NCBI GenBank assembly: GCA_003135415.1
Contig: PLBP01000035.1
Coordinates: forward strand, 154,392 to 195,201
Length of the DNA: 40,810 nucleotides
Source: Hyphomicrobiales bacterium
GTDB lineage: Bacteria > Pseudomonadota > Alphaproteobacteria > Rhizobiales > Xanthobacteraceae
Direction: 5' to 3'
Below are positions 24,138 to 32,298 of this stretch, in pieces; the first letter of the stretch is position 1; the number at the start of each line of letters is the position of its first letter. A model generated the notes under the pieces. That model was not told where the DNA came from and made no database searches. It saw nothing but the letters and a program-made list of their open reading frames with translations. The position numbers and the translations under genes are program-made.

Positions 24138-26282
24138 TTAAGGGTTTTCTTTCAGAACCCGGCTTGCTTCCCTGAAGACGAAGTCGGCCACGGTCGCATG
24201 CGCTTGCGCCGTGGGATGAATAGCGCCGCTGTATAAAGCCGCGAACGCCGGCTGCAGCTTATCGTCAATGAGCGGCTGGTCCAATAAACCGTGCCCGTTG
24301 AGGTGAAAGTTGGCGGTCAGAAAAGCGTCATTCGCCGAACGGAACAGTCTCGTCCGCGATGCATAAGGATGAAACTCCGTTGGGTTATACGGCTGGAACA
24401 GGCCGTTGTCGCGGCGCGGCTTCGGCATCTGCATAGGCACGCCGCCGTCAGCGGGACTGCGGGCGCAAATGCCGCGTTTTAGGAACTCCGCTTGGTGATC
24501 TACAACAAGCGTGAACTTCGTTCCCTCGCCCGTTTTCATTGCATTCGGGCAGTGTATGCCGCTGTCTACGGCCTTGGCTTTGTTCGTCATGCATTGCAGA
24601 CGATCCAAAAGACGACCGAGAAATTTAGCCGTCTCGTCCAGCTTATCGACGTGAAACGAGAATTCATCTTGGACATCCAAGCCGAGCTGCGGATCACTGC
24701 CGCATAGCCTGCCCGTCTCGTCGTACTGAATGGGCTCATATGAAGTGTGAATGACCTTGGACGGAGGGACAGCAAAATCTTCTTCAAGCGCCACCTTGAG
24801 CGCTTGAATCCGTTGATCGAGGACGTTGAGATACGCGTCAGCGACATTTGGACCGAAGCGCTTTTGCTTATCGACAAAACGTGCAACCCAGGCGATATCC
24901 TCCAGGCTGTTCAGAATTACATTGGCACCGAGCGCGCTGAAGCCGACATCATTGCCGCCGATCGACAGCATCATCACATCGATGGGGCGCTTCAACTTTC
25001 CTTTACAGGAGTTGAATTTGAATGGTTGCGGGGAGGAGTTCGTTTTGCCGGGCTCAAATACCGGTAGCATGAAGGGCTCACGCTCACTTTTCGGCACATC
25101 TTCGCGGCAAAGTAGATCAGTCAATTGTGCCAGTTGGGCGCTTACTCCCGATTCGCTGCTTCGGCCTTCGCGTGCATCCATCTTGGCGAGCAGCCCGTCC
25201 GTTACTTCCGCGCCCGAACAGCCGAGATGCGCGAATGTGATCGCCCGGTGGCGATCCTCGATCGCCAATTGGAGGGCGACGCGAACCGGATAGCCATATT
25301 GCGACCGATGGCAATCGACGCTCAACCATTTGGCTGATTTATCCCAAAATTGATTCGCGAATTCTGGCTCTTCTTGATCGGGCCTATTTGGCGCCCCGTC
25401 GGATTTAATCTCGCGCCGCGGCAAAAAATACGAGTAGGAACCATTTTTCTCCGCGACCGTTTTCGATGGGGGCACGGCTTTGCGTAAGGAGCTCACCACG
25501 GGCGGCTGTCGTTGGCGGTTATATTCCAGCGAATACCTCGCACTGAATTGAACGGGAACATCCGGATTTCCCTCACCGGAAGAAAAAGAATCACCAAGAG
25601 AGATGACGAGGCGATCATCAACAACGACCGCCGGCTCGGAGATGACCCGGCCCGAGGCAAGCTTCACCGTGACAGCGATCCCGGATGCGGCGCGATTCAG
25701 CGCAAACGGAACCTTCTCGATCATGGTTCTCTCGTTACAGGGGATTATCCGCGTCGTTTGCTTGGAAGGATCCGCACGCTCGCTCCATTGCCATTCGCAG
25801 CTTCCGTTTTTTTCCTCCGCGGGCACGTTCGCCGACAGGCCTATCTCGATTGTGTGCGACTGTGGAAGAATGTAGTCCTCTTCCTCCATGCGATTGTTCT
25901 GCTCGCGCGTGCATTTGGTTGGATATTTTCGGTTTTTGTAACAAACGTCGTCCAGGGTGCGGGCAGCCCAACCCTTGCGCTTTTCTTCCGGCGAGAGACC
26001 GGGCGAGAGATCGGCACAAGCAGCGTTAACGGAAAAACCCGTGGAGGCGGGATCGTTCAGGCAGCGCTCTACCAGTTGAATGATGTTATTCGGTACCGGA
26101 CTTCCGGGCGCGCCGCGGACCGCTTTATAAGCGTTTTCATGCAACTGAAACGACTTGCTTTTTTTGTAAAAACGGAATGGGTTTTGTACTACCCATTCGA
26201 TATCTGACGCCTGGGCCGCATTGGCTGAGGGCGCCACTCCCAGGCCCAAAATGACCAGCAAGATTATAGAGATGCCGCGCAC
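24138..26282 (-). CDS. large secreted SGNH/GDSL hydrolase
   Basis: 714 residues from GTG 26282, with a signal peptide (cleavage after NAA, about residue 23). An N-terminal domain (about 25-220) with four or more cysteines that I do not recognise precedes a GDSL-type esterase domain: block I LGDSFSSGEGNP (nucleophile Ser232), block II Gly in HLGCSGAEV, block III GGNDVGFS (Asn444), block V IHPTAQAH (His689). The Asp usually three residues before this His is a Gly (Gly686), so the triad may be a dyad with a backbone carbonyl, as in some actinobacterial esterases. Substrate unknown: lipid or polysaccharide ester. Local G+C is lower than in the neighbours. Confidence 0.82.
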   Translation of the reverse strand: MRGISIILLVILGLGVAPSANAAQASDIEWVVQNPFRFYKKSKSFQLHENAYKAVRGAPGSPVPNNIIQLVERCLNDPASTGFSVNAACADLSPGLSPEEKRKGWAARTLDDVCYKNRKYPTKCTREQNNRMEEEDYILPQSHTIEIGLSANVPAEEKNGSCEWQWSERADPSKQTTRIIPCNERTMIEKVPFALNRAASGIAVTVKLASGRVISEPAVVVDDRLVISLGDSFSSGEGNPDVPVQFSARYSLEYNRQRQPPVVSSLRKAVPPSKTVAEKNGSYSYFLPRREIKSDGAPNRPDQEEPEFANQFWDKSAKWLSVDCHRSQYGYPVRVALQLAIEDRHRAITFAHLGCSGAEVTDGLLAKMDAREGRSSESGVSAQLAQLTDLLCREDVPKSEREPFMLPVFEPGKTNSSPQPFKFNSCKGKLKRPIDVMMLSIGGNDVGFSALGANVILNSLEDIAWVARFVDKQKRFGPNVADAYLNVLDQRIQALKVALEEDFAVPPSKVIHTSYEPIQYDETGRLCGSDPQLGLDVQDEFSFHVDKLDETAKFLGRLLDRLQCMTNKAKAVDSGIHCPNAMKTGEGTKFTLVVDHQAEFLKRGICARSPADGGVPMQMPKPRRDNGLFQPYNPTEFHPYASRTRLFRSANDAFLTANFHLNGHGLLDQPLIDDKLQPAFAALYSGAIHPTAQAHATVADFVFREASRVLKENP

Positions 26283-26421
26283 AAGATTTGAACCTTCATT
26301 CGGACCGCGGCAACCTTAAATTGACGGCTTGATGTGCACAATGCTTTTTGCAGGTATGGCAAGCATGCTGTCGTTGATGCGAAGCCGGCGGTTCTGAGGC
26401 TGCCCATCGAGGTAAACCACC

Positions 26422-27216
26422 TTGTTTTTCAATTCTTACTTTAGCCGCATTGCCGCTTGCTTCGGCTCTGCGCTCATCGTGCTGATCTCTCTTCCTGCAA
26501 AGGCGGAGGACGAAAAGCCCGTTCTTTCGATCAAGACCTCTTACGTCGAAATCGAAGTCAGCATCGCAAGAGAATTGCGCGCCTATCCGCAACTCTATGC
26601 GGCGCTCTTCGCCGACGCCAAAAAATATACCGAGCAAAACCGCAAGCAAGCGCATGATGCTTGGCAGACGGATCGCCCTTCCTTCCGCGACCAACCTTGG
26701 ACCTTCGACCGCGGTTACCGGCTACGCGCCGCCGCGCCCCCTTATGTCAGTGTCTTGATTGACAGCGGAGAATTTACCGGTGGCGCCCATCCCAATAGCG
26801 TGGTCGATACACTGCTGTGGGACAGCGAGCCAAACCGCCGCGCGAACATGCAAACGCTTTTCCGCGAGACCGCGAAGGATGGGCCGACGACGGCCGCACT
26901 CGCCAAGCTCGTACGCGATGCGGTGATCGCCGAAAAGAAGAAGCGCGACATTCCGATGGACGATCCTGCGTCAGATAACTGGCTCGAACCGATCAAGGCC
27001 GACTTTTCTACCCTTGGTGCGCCGAGCCTTGCCCCCTCCACCGCCGCCGGCCGTGCGTCGGGGATGACGTTTCATTTCTCCCCTTACGGGGTCGGCGCCT
27101 ATGCCGAAGGGCCCTATACGCTGTTCGTGCCTTTTGCCTCGCTTGAGCCTTATCTCACCGACGACGCGAAGAAGATTTTCGCGGGCGAGCGCCCGAAATC
27201 CGACGAGGACGAATAG
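26422..27216 (+). CDS. exported DUF3298/RsiV-type domain protein
   Basis: 264 residues from TTG 26422, with GAGG about 9 bases upstream. Signal peptide about 1-28 (ALIVLISLPAKA). The following region resembles DUF4163 plus DUF3298: LSIKTSYVEIEVSIARELRA, then DSGEFTGGAHPNS, and the C-terminal FSPYGVGAYAEGPYTLFVPF, which is the typical DUF3298 ending. In Gram-positives this domain is the extracytoplasmic part of the anti-sigma factor RsiV that binds lysozyme; here there is no anti-sigma domain, so a periplasmic, perhaps ligand-binding role is inferred. Divergent from the SGNH hydrolase gene, with a 139-base promoter region between. Confidence 0.7.
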   Translation: MFFNSYFSRIAACFGSALIVLISLPAKAEDEKPVLSIKTSYVEIEVSIARELRAYPQLYAALFADAKKYTEQNRKQAHDAWQTDRPSFRDQPWTFDRGYRLRAAAPPYVSVLIDSGEFTGGAHPNSVVDTLLWDSEPNRRANMQTLFRETAKDGPTTAALAKLVRDAVIAEKKKRDIPMDDPASDNWLEPIKADFSTLGAPSLAPSTAAGRASGMTFHFSPYGVGAYAEGPYTLFVPFASLEPYLTDDAKKIFAGERPKSDEDE

Positions 27217-27287
27217 GACTTGCGCTGCCTTTCCGCGCGCGCGAAGAGGAGTAGAAATAGCTTCCGCCGCGCGACGATTCCCATACG

Positions 27288-28265
27288 ATGAACAAGCCCG
27301 ACGCCATCGTTGCCAAGAAGATTCGCGCCGGAGACCGCGCGGCGCTCGCGCGCGCGATTACGCTGGTGGAATCGAAAAAGCCCGCGCACCGGGCCGAGGC
27401 GCAGGAGCTGCTGCGCGTCTTGTTGCCCTTCACGGGCAAGGCGATCCGCGTCGGGATCACCGGGGCGCCCGGCGTCGGCAAGTCGACGACCATCGACGCG
27501 CTCGGAACGTTCCTAACCGAGCGCGGCAAGCGCGTCGCGGTGCTCGCTGTCGATCCTTCCTCGGTGCGCACGGGCGGCTCGATTCTCGGCGACAAGACCC
27601 GCATGCAAAAGCTTGCCGCCGAGGAGCGCGCCTTCGTACGCCCCTCGCCCGCTGCCGGCACGCTTGGCGGCGTCGCCGCGCGCACGCGCGAGACGATGCT
27701 GTTGTGCGAGGCCGCGGGCTATGACGTCGTGCTGGTGGAGACCGTCGGCATCGGCCAGTCGGAAATCGCGGTCGCCGGCATGACCGACACATTCCTCGCG
27801 CTGATGCTGCCGGGCGCGGGCGACGAGCTGCAAGGCATCAAGAAAGGCCTGTTGGAGCTTGTCGATGTAGTGGCCGTGAACAAAGCCGACGGCGACAATA
27901 TCGCGCGCGCCAGGGCCGCCGCTTCGTCGCTGAAGGCAGCACTCCATATCCTGGCAAGCGGCGCGGGAGCGGAGGCGCCCCCCGTCTTGACCTATTCCGC
28001 GCTCGCTAACGAAGGCATCGCGGAGATCTGGCAAGCCATCGAAGCCCACCGCGAGCGGCTCGCGAAAAAAGGCGAATTCGACGCCAAACGCCGCGAGCAG
28101 CAAGTGCGCTGGATGTGGTCCCTGATCGAGACACGGATTCAGGAGCGACTGCGCAGCGATCCCAAGCTCAAGGCGAAATTACCGGCGCTGGAGAACGCGG
28201 TGAAGGAAGGCAGACTTCCGCCCGCGCTCGCGGCCGACGAAATCTCCAAGCTGCTCGGGCTTTGA
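27288..28265 (+). CDS. meaB: methylmalonyl-CoA mutase-associated GTPase MeaB
   Basis: G3E-family GTPase that gates cobalamin loading of methylmalonyl-CoA mutase and protects it from inactivation. 325 residues: Walker A GAPGVGKS (residues 59-66), the switch region DPSSVRTGGSILGDKTRM, VETVGIGQSE, and NKAD for guanine specificity. All these are diagnostic for MeaB/ArgK. Function is tied to mutA/mutB in the same window, though two unrelated genes separate them. Its TGA overlaps the ATG of the following peptidase by one base. Confidence 0.96.
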   Translation: MNKPDAIVAKKIRAGDRAALARAITLVESKKPAHRAEAQELLRVLLPFTGKAIRVGITGAPGVGKSTTIDALGTFLTERGKRVAVLAVDPSSVRTGGSILGDKTRMQKLAAEERAFVRPSPAAGTLGGVAARTRETMLLCEAAGYDVVLVETVGIGQSEIAVAGMTDTFLALMLPGAGDELQGIKKGLLELVDVVAVNKADGDNIARARAAASSLKAALHILASGAGAEAPPVLTYSALANEGIAEIWQAIEAHRERLAKKGEFDAKRREQQVRWMWSLIETRIQERLRSDPKLKAKLPALENAVKEGRLPPALAADEISKLLGL

Positions 28266-28930
28266 TGGCAAGGCTGAAGGTTCTTGTCGCGGGTTTCGGA
28301 CCGTTTCCGGGTGCGGCGAAAAATCCAAGCGGTCAGCTCGCGCTCACGGTCGCGCGTTCGAGAAGGGTCGCGGCAAGCGGCGCGAAGATCATCGGCGCCG
28401 TCATTCCAACGGCATATCAGGAAGTATTTTTAACGTTCAGCGATGTGCTGAAGATCGAGAAGCCGGATGCGGTTCTGCTATTCGGTCTCGCCGGAAGGAC
28501 GCCCTTCATGCGGATCGAGACCCGCGCTATGAATGTCGCGAGTAGCCTCCATCCGGACCAGGCCGGCGAGAAACCGACGGATCATTCGTTGGTCGCGGGC
28601 AGCCCCCAAATCCTGAATGCGCGCGCGCCGGTGCGCCACCTTCTCAAGGTCGCGCGCGGAATAGGCGCGGAAGCGAAATTATCCGTCAATGCCGGCCGCT
28701 ACATCTGCAATGCCGCGTTTTTCCATGCCCTCGACGCCGCGCGGAAAACGGATGGACCGAAACTCGTCGCGTTCGTGCATATTCCGTGGCCGCGAGGGCG
28801 ACGGCCTCGCAGGCCGAATACGCAAAAGAGCCGGTGTCCGTCGTTCGAAATTCTGCGCCGCGCGGGCGACGAGATTCTGTTGGCGCTGATTGCCGCCGCG
28901 CGAAAAGATTCTATTTGCCGCGAAGCATGA
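28265..28930 (+). CDS. pyrrolidone-carboxylate peptidase-like protein (C15 family)
   Basis: 221 residues from ATG 28265. It removes N-terminal pyroglutamate from peptides if active. The triad of C15 peptidases is visible: Glu in RIETRAMN, Cys in AGRYICNAAFF, and His in FVHIPWP. The opening VLVAGFGPFPGAAKNPSG matches the family's GFGPF..NPS motif. The C-terminus (after RGRRPRRPN) is basic and less family-like. It is likely cotranscribed with meaB, but a functional link is not evident. The last 20 bases overlap the convergent MFS gene. Confidence 0.88.
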   Translation: MARLKVLVAGFGPFPGAAKNPSGQLALTVARSRRVAASGAKIIGAVIPTAYQEVFLTFSDVLKIEKPDAVLLFGLAGRTPFMRIETRAMNVASSLHPDQAGEKPTDHSLVAGSPQILNARAPVRHLLKVARGIGAEAKLSVNAGRYICNAAFFHALDAARKTDGPKLVAFVHIPWPRGRRPRRPNTQKSRCPSFEILRRAGDEILLALIAAARKDSICREA

Positions 28931-30083
28931 GACGAAAGATAAATCCGACCCCCGCGAGGACGGCGCCGGCGATCAGCAATAAGGGCAGGCCGCCGGCAAA
29001 GTCGAACACCGGCGCGCCGAGGCCGACGCCCGCCGATTGACCCAGAAAGAAGCAGCTCGCGAACAACGCCACCGATATCGAGCGCGCCTCCGGCGCCATC
29101 TGGGTCGCGTTGGTCTGCAGCGTGTTGTGGAGCATGTAGAAGCCGAGCCCGGCGATGATCGTGGCCGGCGCCGCCGCAAACGCTCTCGGCGCCAATCCGA
29201 TCGCGGCGAACGCCGCGGCGAGCACGAGGCCGCCCGATAGAGCGAGCCCGCCCTCGCCGAGCCGCCGCACCAAGACCGGCGCCGCGGCGGCATAAATCAA
29301 CCCCCCGAGGCCAAAACCGCCCACGATCAAACCGATCAAATCGTAGCTGATTCCGAAGCGCGCGCGCAGATCCGCCCCGACGAAGGAGTATCCGCCGAAG
29401 AGTGCGGCACCCTCGACGAAGACGCTCGCCAATACGATTAAAACCCAGCGATTGCGCATCAACGTGCCGACCTGGCGAACCGCCTCGCGGACCGGCACCG
29501 GTACGGCGCGCTCCCTCCGTCGCAGAAGCTCGCGCGAAAGCGCCGCGCCTGAAACCAGGAAGAACCCCGACAGGAACAAAAACACGATCCTCCAGCCGAG
29601 ATATTCGGCGACGATGCCGGCCATGACCTGGCCGAGGATGAGCCCGAGGATTTGCCCAGTGAGAAAGCGGGCGATGACCGGCTGACGCGTCTCGTAATCC
29701 ACTTCGTCGCCGATCCAGGCTATCGAAAGCGGAATGATCGCCGCCGCCGTCCCGCCGGCGAACAAGCGCGCGACGATTAACAGATTGAGCGATCCCGACA
29801 GCGCACAAACCGCGGCGGTCGCGGCCGAGGCGAGCGTCATGACCGCGATGGTCTCGAGCTTTCCGAAGCGGTCGCCGATCAGCCCATAGGCGAGCTGCGC
29901 GCAGGCATAGGTCACGCCGAATACGGTGACGACGCGCGCTGCGATTCCGACCGAGGTCGAAAAAGCGTTGGCGATTTCGGGCAGGATCGGATCGCAAGCA
30001 CGCACTGAGGCGGCGCTCGCGAAGCTCGCCGCCGCCAGGAACGCGATCGTGCGGCTCGGAATCGGCCGGGATGGCTCGTTCAT
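28911..30083 (-). CDS. MFS transporter
   Basis: 390 residues with about twelve hydrophobic segments; the loop 2-3 motif GLIGDRFGK is the MFS signature A variant. Overall pattern is like the Bcr/YnfM-type or arabinose efflux group. It starts 24 bases after the stop of pcaG on the same strand, so it is the third gene of pcaH-pcaG-MFS and may move an aromatic acid or related compound in or out (inference from position). Substrate and direction cannot be read. Confidence 0.85.
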   Translation of the reverse strand: MNEPSRPIPSRTIAFLAAASFASAASVRACDPILPEIANAFSTSVGIAARVVTVFGVTYACAQLAYGLIGDRFGKLETIAVMTLASAATAAVCALSGSLNLLIVARLFAGGTAAAIIPLSIAWIGDEVDYETRQPVIARFLTGQILGLILGQVMAGIVAEYLGWRIVFLFLSGFFLVSGAALSRELLRRRERAVPVPVREAVRQVGTLMRNRWVLIVLASVFVEGAALFGGYSFVGADLRARFGISYDLIGLIVGGFGLGGLIYAAAAPVLVRRLGEGGLALSGGLVLAAAFAAIGLAPRAFAAAPATIIAGLGFYMLHNTLQTNATQMAPEARSISVALFASCFFLGQSAGVGLGAPVFDFAGGLPLLLIAGAVLAGVGFIFRLMLRGK

Positions 30084-30107
30084 TTGCGGATTTTCGCGCA
30101 GGCCCTG

Positions 30108-30677
30108 TCAGACGTCGAAGAAGACGGTTTCGCCCGGCCCCTGCAGCCTGATGTCGAACGTGTAGGTGCCGTTCTTGCCGTTTCCGCGCTTCGCAATCAA
30201 GGTCTTGCGGCGTTCCGGCTCACCGACAAGGCCAAGGATCGGATCGTCGGCGTTCGACGGCTCGCCCTCGAAATAGATGCGCGTCACGAGCTGCTTCAAC
30301 ATACCGCGTGCGAGCACGGTCACGTTGATGTGCGGCGCTTGCAGTGTGTTGCCGGGTCCGGGAACCGGGCCCGGCCGGATGGTGCGAAAGTGGAACCGCC
30401 CGCTGTCGTCGGTGGGACAGCGGCCGAAGCCGTGGAAGGCAGCGTCGAGCGGCTTCTCCTGCCGGTCGTCGGGATGATCGTAGCGGCCGGCCGCGTTCGC
30501 CTGCCAGATTTCGATCAGGGCGTCGTTCAAGGGCGCGCCATCGCCGTCGAACACCCTGCCTTCGATCACGATCCGCTCTCCGGCCGTGGCATCGCTCACC
30601 AGCACCTCATGACCCTCACGCAGCAGGGCGAAGCCGAAAAAAGGACCGACCGTCTGCGAGGGAGTTTGGCCCGACAC
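30108..30677 (-). CDS. pcaG: protocatechuate 3,4-dioxygenase alpha subunit
   Basis: Non-iron subunit of the ring-cleaving intradiol dioxygenase converting protocatechuate to 3-carboxy-cis,cis-muconate. 189 residues from GTG 30677; GGAG at 30689-30686 is 8 bases upstream, which favours it over TTG 30683. The opening TPSQTVGPFFGFAL, IEIWQANAAGRYDHP and LQAPHINVTVLARG are family hallmarks. As expected for the alpha chain, the iron-binding tyrosine/histidine set is not complete. It almost overlaps the pcaH stop (30680-30682). Confidence 0.94.
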   Translation of the reverse strand: MSGQTPSQTVGPFFGFALLREGHEVLVSDATAGERIVIEGRVFDGDGAPLNDALIEIWQANAAGRYDHPDDRQEKPLDAAFHGFGRCPTDDSGRFHFRTIRPGPVPGPGNTLQAPHINVTVLARGMLKQLVTRIYFEGEPSNADDPILGLVGEPERRKTLIAKRGNGKNGTYTFDIRLQGPGETVFFDV

Positions 30678-30679
30678 GC

Positions 30680-31384
30680 TCAATGCTCCATCGGGGTCGC
30701 TTCGCGTCCGCGGAGCACAATGTCGAAGCAATAGCCGAGCGCCCATTCGGGCACGGTCGCTTCGAGATCGAAACGCGAAACCATGCGCGCGGCGGCTTTT
30801 TTATCGGGAATGCCGTTATAGACCGGATCGAGCGGAATCAGCGGATCGCCCTGAAAATACATCTGCGTTACGAGCCGCGTGAGGAAACTCGGCCCGAATA
30901 GCGAAAAATGAATATGCGCGGGTCGCCAGGCGTTGGGGTGATTGCGCCACGGATAGGCGCCAGGCTTTACGGTGACGAATTTGTAACGGCCATCGGCGTC
31001 GGTCAGCGTGCGGCCAGCGCCGGAGAAGTTCGGATCGAGCGGCGCCGAATGCTGGTCGCCATGATGGATGTAACGGCCGGCGGCGTTCGTCTGCCAAATC
31101 TCGACCAGGGTGCGCGGCACCGGACGGCCGGACTCATCAAGCACGCGCCCGCTGACGACGATCCGCTCGCCCTGCGGCTCGCCCTTGTGCTGACGAGTGA
31201 GGTCGGAATCGTCAGGCACGACTTTGTCGTGCCCGTAGACGGGGCCGGTCACCTCCGAAAGCGTTTGCGGCATGAGAATGAGCGGCTGCCGCGGCGCGCG
31301 TTTTAGCGTCGACACATAAGGGGGATAGAGGCTTGGCGGCTGGGCGCCCTTTTCCTCGCGGCGGTAGGGAATCGGATCGGACAA
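30680..31384 (-). CDS. pcaH: protocatechuate 3,4-dioxygenase beta subunit
   Basis: Iron-binding catalytic subunit. 234 residues, normal length. Ligands are visible: Tyr in NAAGRYIHHGD, Tyr in KPGAYPWRN, and the two His in RPAHIHFSLFG. N-terminal region with EVTGPVYGH matches the intradiol dioxygenase N-domain. First gene of a leftward operon with pcaG and an MFS gene. No pcaB, pcaC, pcaD or PcaQ-type regulator is adjacent, so the rest of the beta-ketoadipate pathway must be elsewhere. Confidence 0.96.
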   Translation of the reverse strand: MSDPIPYRREEKGAQPPSLYPPYVSTLKRAPRQPLILMPQTLSEVTGPVYGHDKVVPDDSDLTRQHKGEPQGERIVVSGRVLDESGRPVPRTLVEIWQTNAAGRYIHHGDQHSAPLDPNFSGAGRTLTDADGRYKFVTVKPGAYPWRNHPNAWRPAHIHFSLFGPSFLTRLVTQMYFQGDPLIPLDPVYNGIPDKKAAARMVSRFDLEATVPEWALGYCFDIVLRGREATPMEH

Positions 31385-31444
31385 AGCGGCCTCCCGTTAC
31401 TTCGCGCGAAACAAAACGCGGCGAATTTTTCCTTATATAGGCTT

Positions 31445-31460
31445 GGCCGCTTTCGCGGCC
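31445..31460 (-). terminator. possible hairpin terminator after the FkbM gene
   Basis: GGCCGC (31445-31450) pairs with GCGGCC (31455-31460); on the minus strand the loop is GAAA, a stable tetraloop. It is located between the FkbM stop (31507) and pcaH start (31384). On the minus strand it is followed by AAGCCTATATAAGG, not a proper T-run, so termination is uncertain. Confidence 0.3.
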
Positions 31461-31506
31461 TATACCCCTTCGCCGGATCGGCTGGAACCTTTTGCCGCGC
31501 GGGAAC

Positions 31507-32289
31507 TCACGCAGATTTTGCAACCGCGAGCTTCAACAGCACGGGATCGATACACGCATAAATATCGCCGGAATTGGCCTCCGGCGGCAGGCTTTCGATC
31601 CAGCGGGAAATTCCCTGCGAATCGAGCGGCTCGGCATGGGCGAATTCCTGGCTCTCGCCGAGCACAGCATTGAATGCGTAGGGCGCTCCGCGAACGAGGC
31701 GCTCGATGGCGGCATAAGCGACCTCGCGCTGAATCGTGGTGAACTCGAAGGAAAGCGCCGGCAACGGCCGGGTGAGGCCGGCGAGCACCTCGTCCTCGAA
31801 CCCCTCGACATCGATCTTCACGAAACGCGGTAAGCCGTGACGCTCGATCAGCGCATCGAGCGTGGTCAGCGGCACGATCGCGGTTTTCGTCCATTGCTGG
31901 TCTTCCCACCCGACCGCGCCTTTCGCCGCGGCGATGAATTCCTTCGAAGCGGTGGCGACCGTGGGGTTCGCCGGATTGAGCTTGAGCTCGATCGTTCCGC
32001 TTTCGCGTCCGAGCGCGACAGGCTCGATCACAACCTTCCGATCGAGGGCATAGAGCAGGCGCAACGTGAGCACGAGCGCGGGTTGCGGCTCGACGGCGAC
32101 GACGCGGGCACCCAGGCGGCGAAACGAGGCAACGCGGTCCCCGACATGGGCGCCGACGTCGAAGGCAAGATCGCCTGGCCAAAGAAACCGGCGGTAGAGC
32201 GTATCCATCACGCCCCGCCGCGCGCGATTGCCGTAGTAAATGCGAAGCGAGCGCAGGACACCACCGAGCGTGCGGAACGCCTCGCGCAT
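31507..32289 (-). CDS. FkbM family SAM-dependent methyltransferase
   Basis: 260 residues. FkbM-type Rossmann methyltransferase: motif I LAFDVGAHVGDRVASF, acidic end of strand 2 VVAVEPQP, and the family's later FVKIDVEGFEDEVLAGL signature. Such enzymes O-methylate sugars or natural products in the cytoplasm. It starts 9 bases after the stop of the OpgH gene, so the pair is an operon, and the sugar substrate may be linked to periplasmic glucans or their precursors (inference). No signal peptide. Confidence 0.9.
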   Translation of the reverse strand: MREAFRTLGGVLRSLRIYYGNRARRGVMDTLYRRFLWPGDLAFDVGAHVGDRVASFRRLGARVVAVEPQPALVLTLRLLYALDRKVVIEPVALGRESGTIELKLNPANPTVATASKEFIAAAKGAVGWEDQQWTKTAIVPLTTLDALIERHGLPRFVKIDVEGFEDEVLAGLTRPLPALSFEFTTIQREVAYAAIERLVRGAPYAFNAVLGESQEFAHAEPLDSQGISRWIESLPPEANSGDIYACIDPVLLKLAVAKSA

Positions 32290-32298
32290 CGCGAAGGC

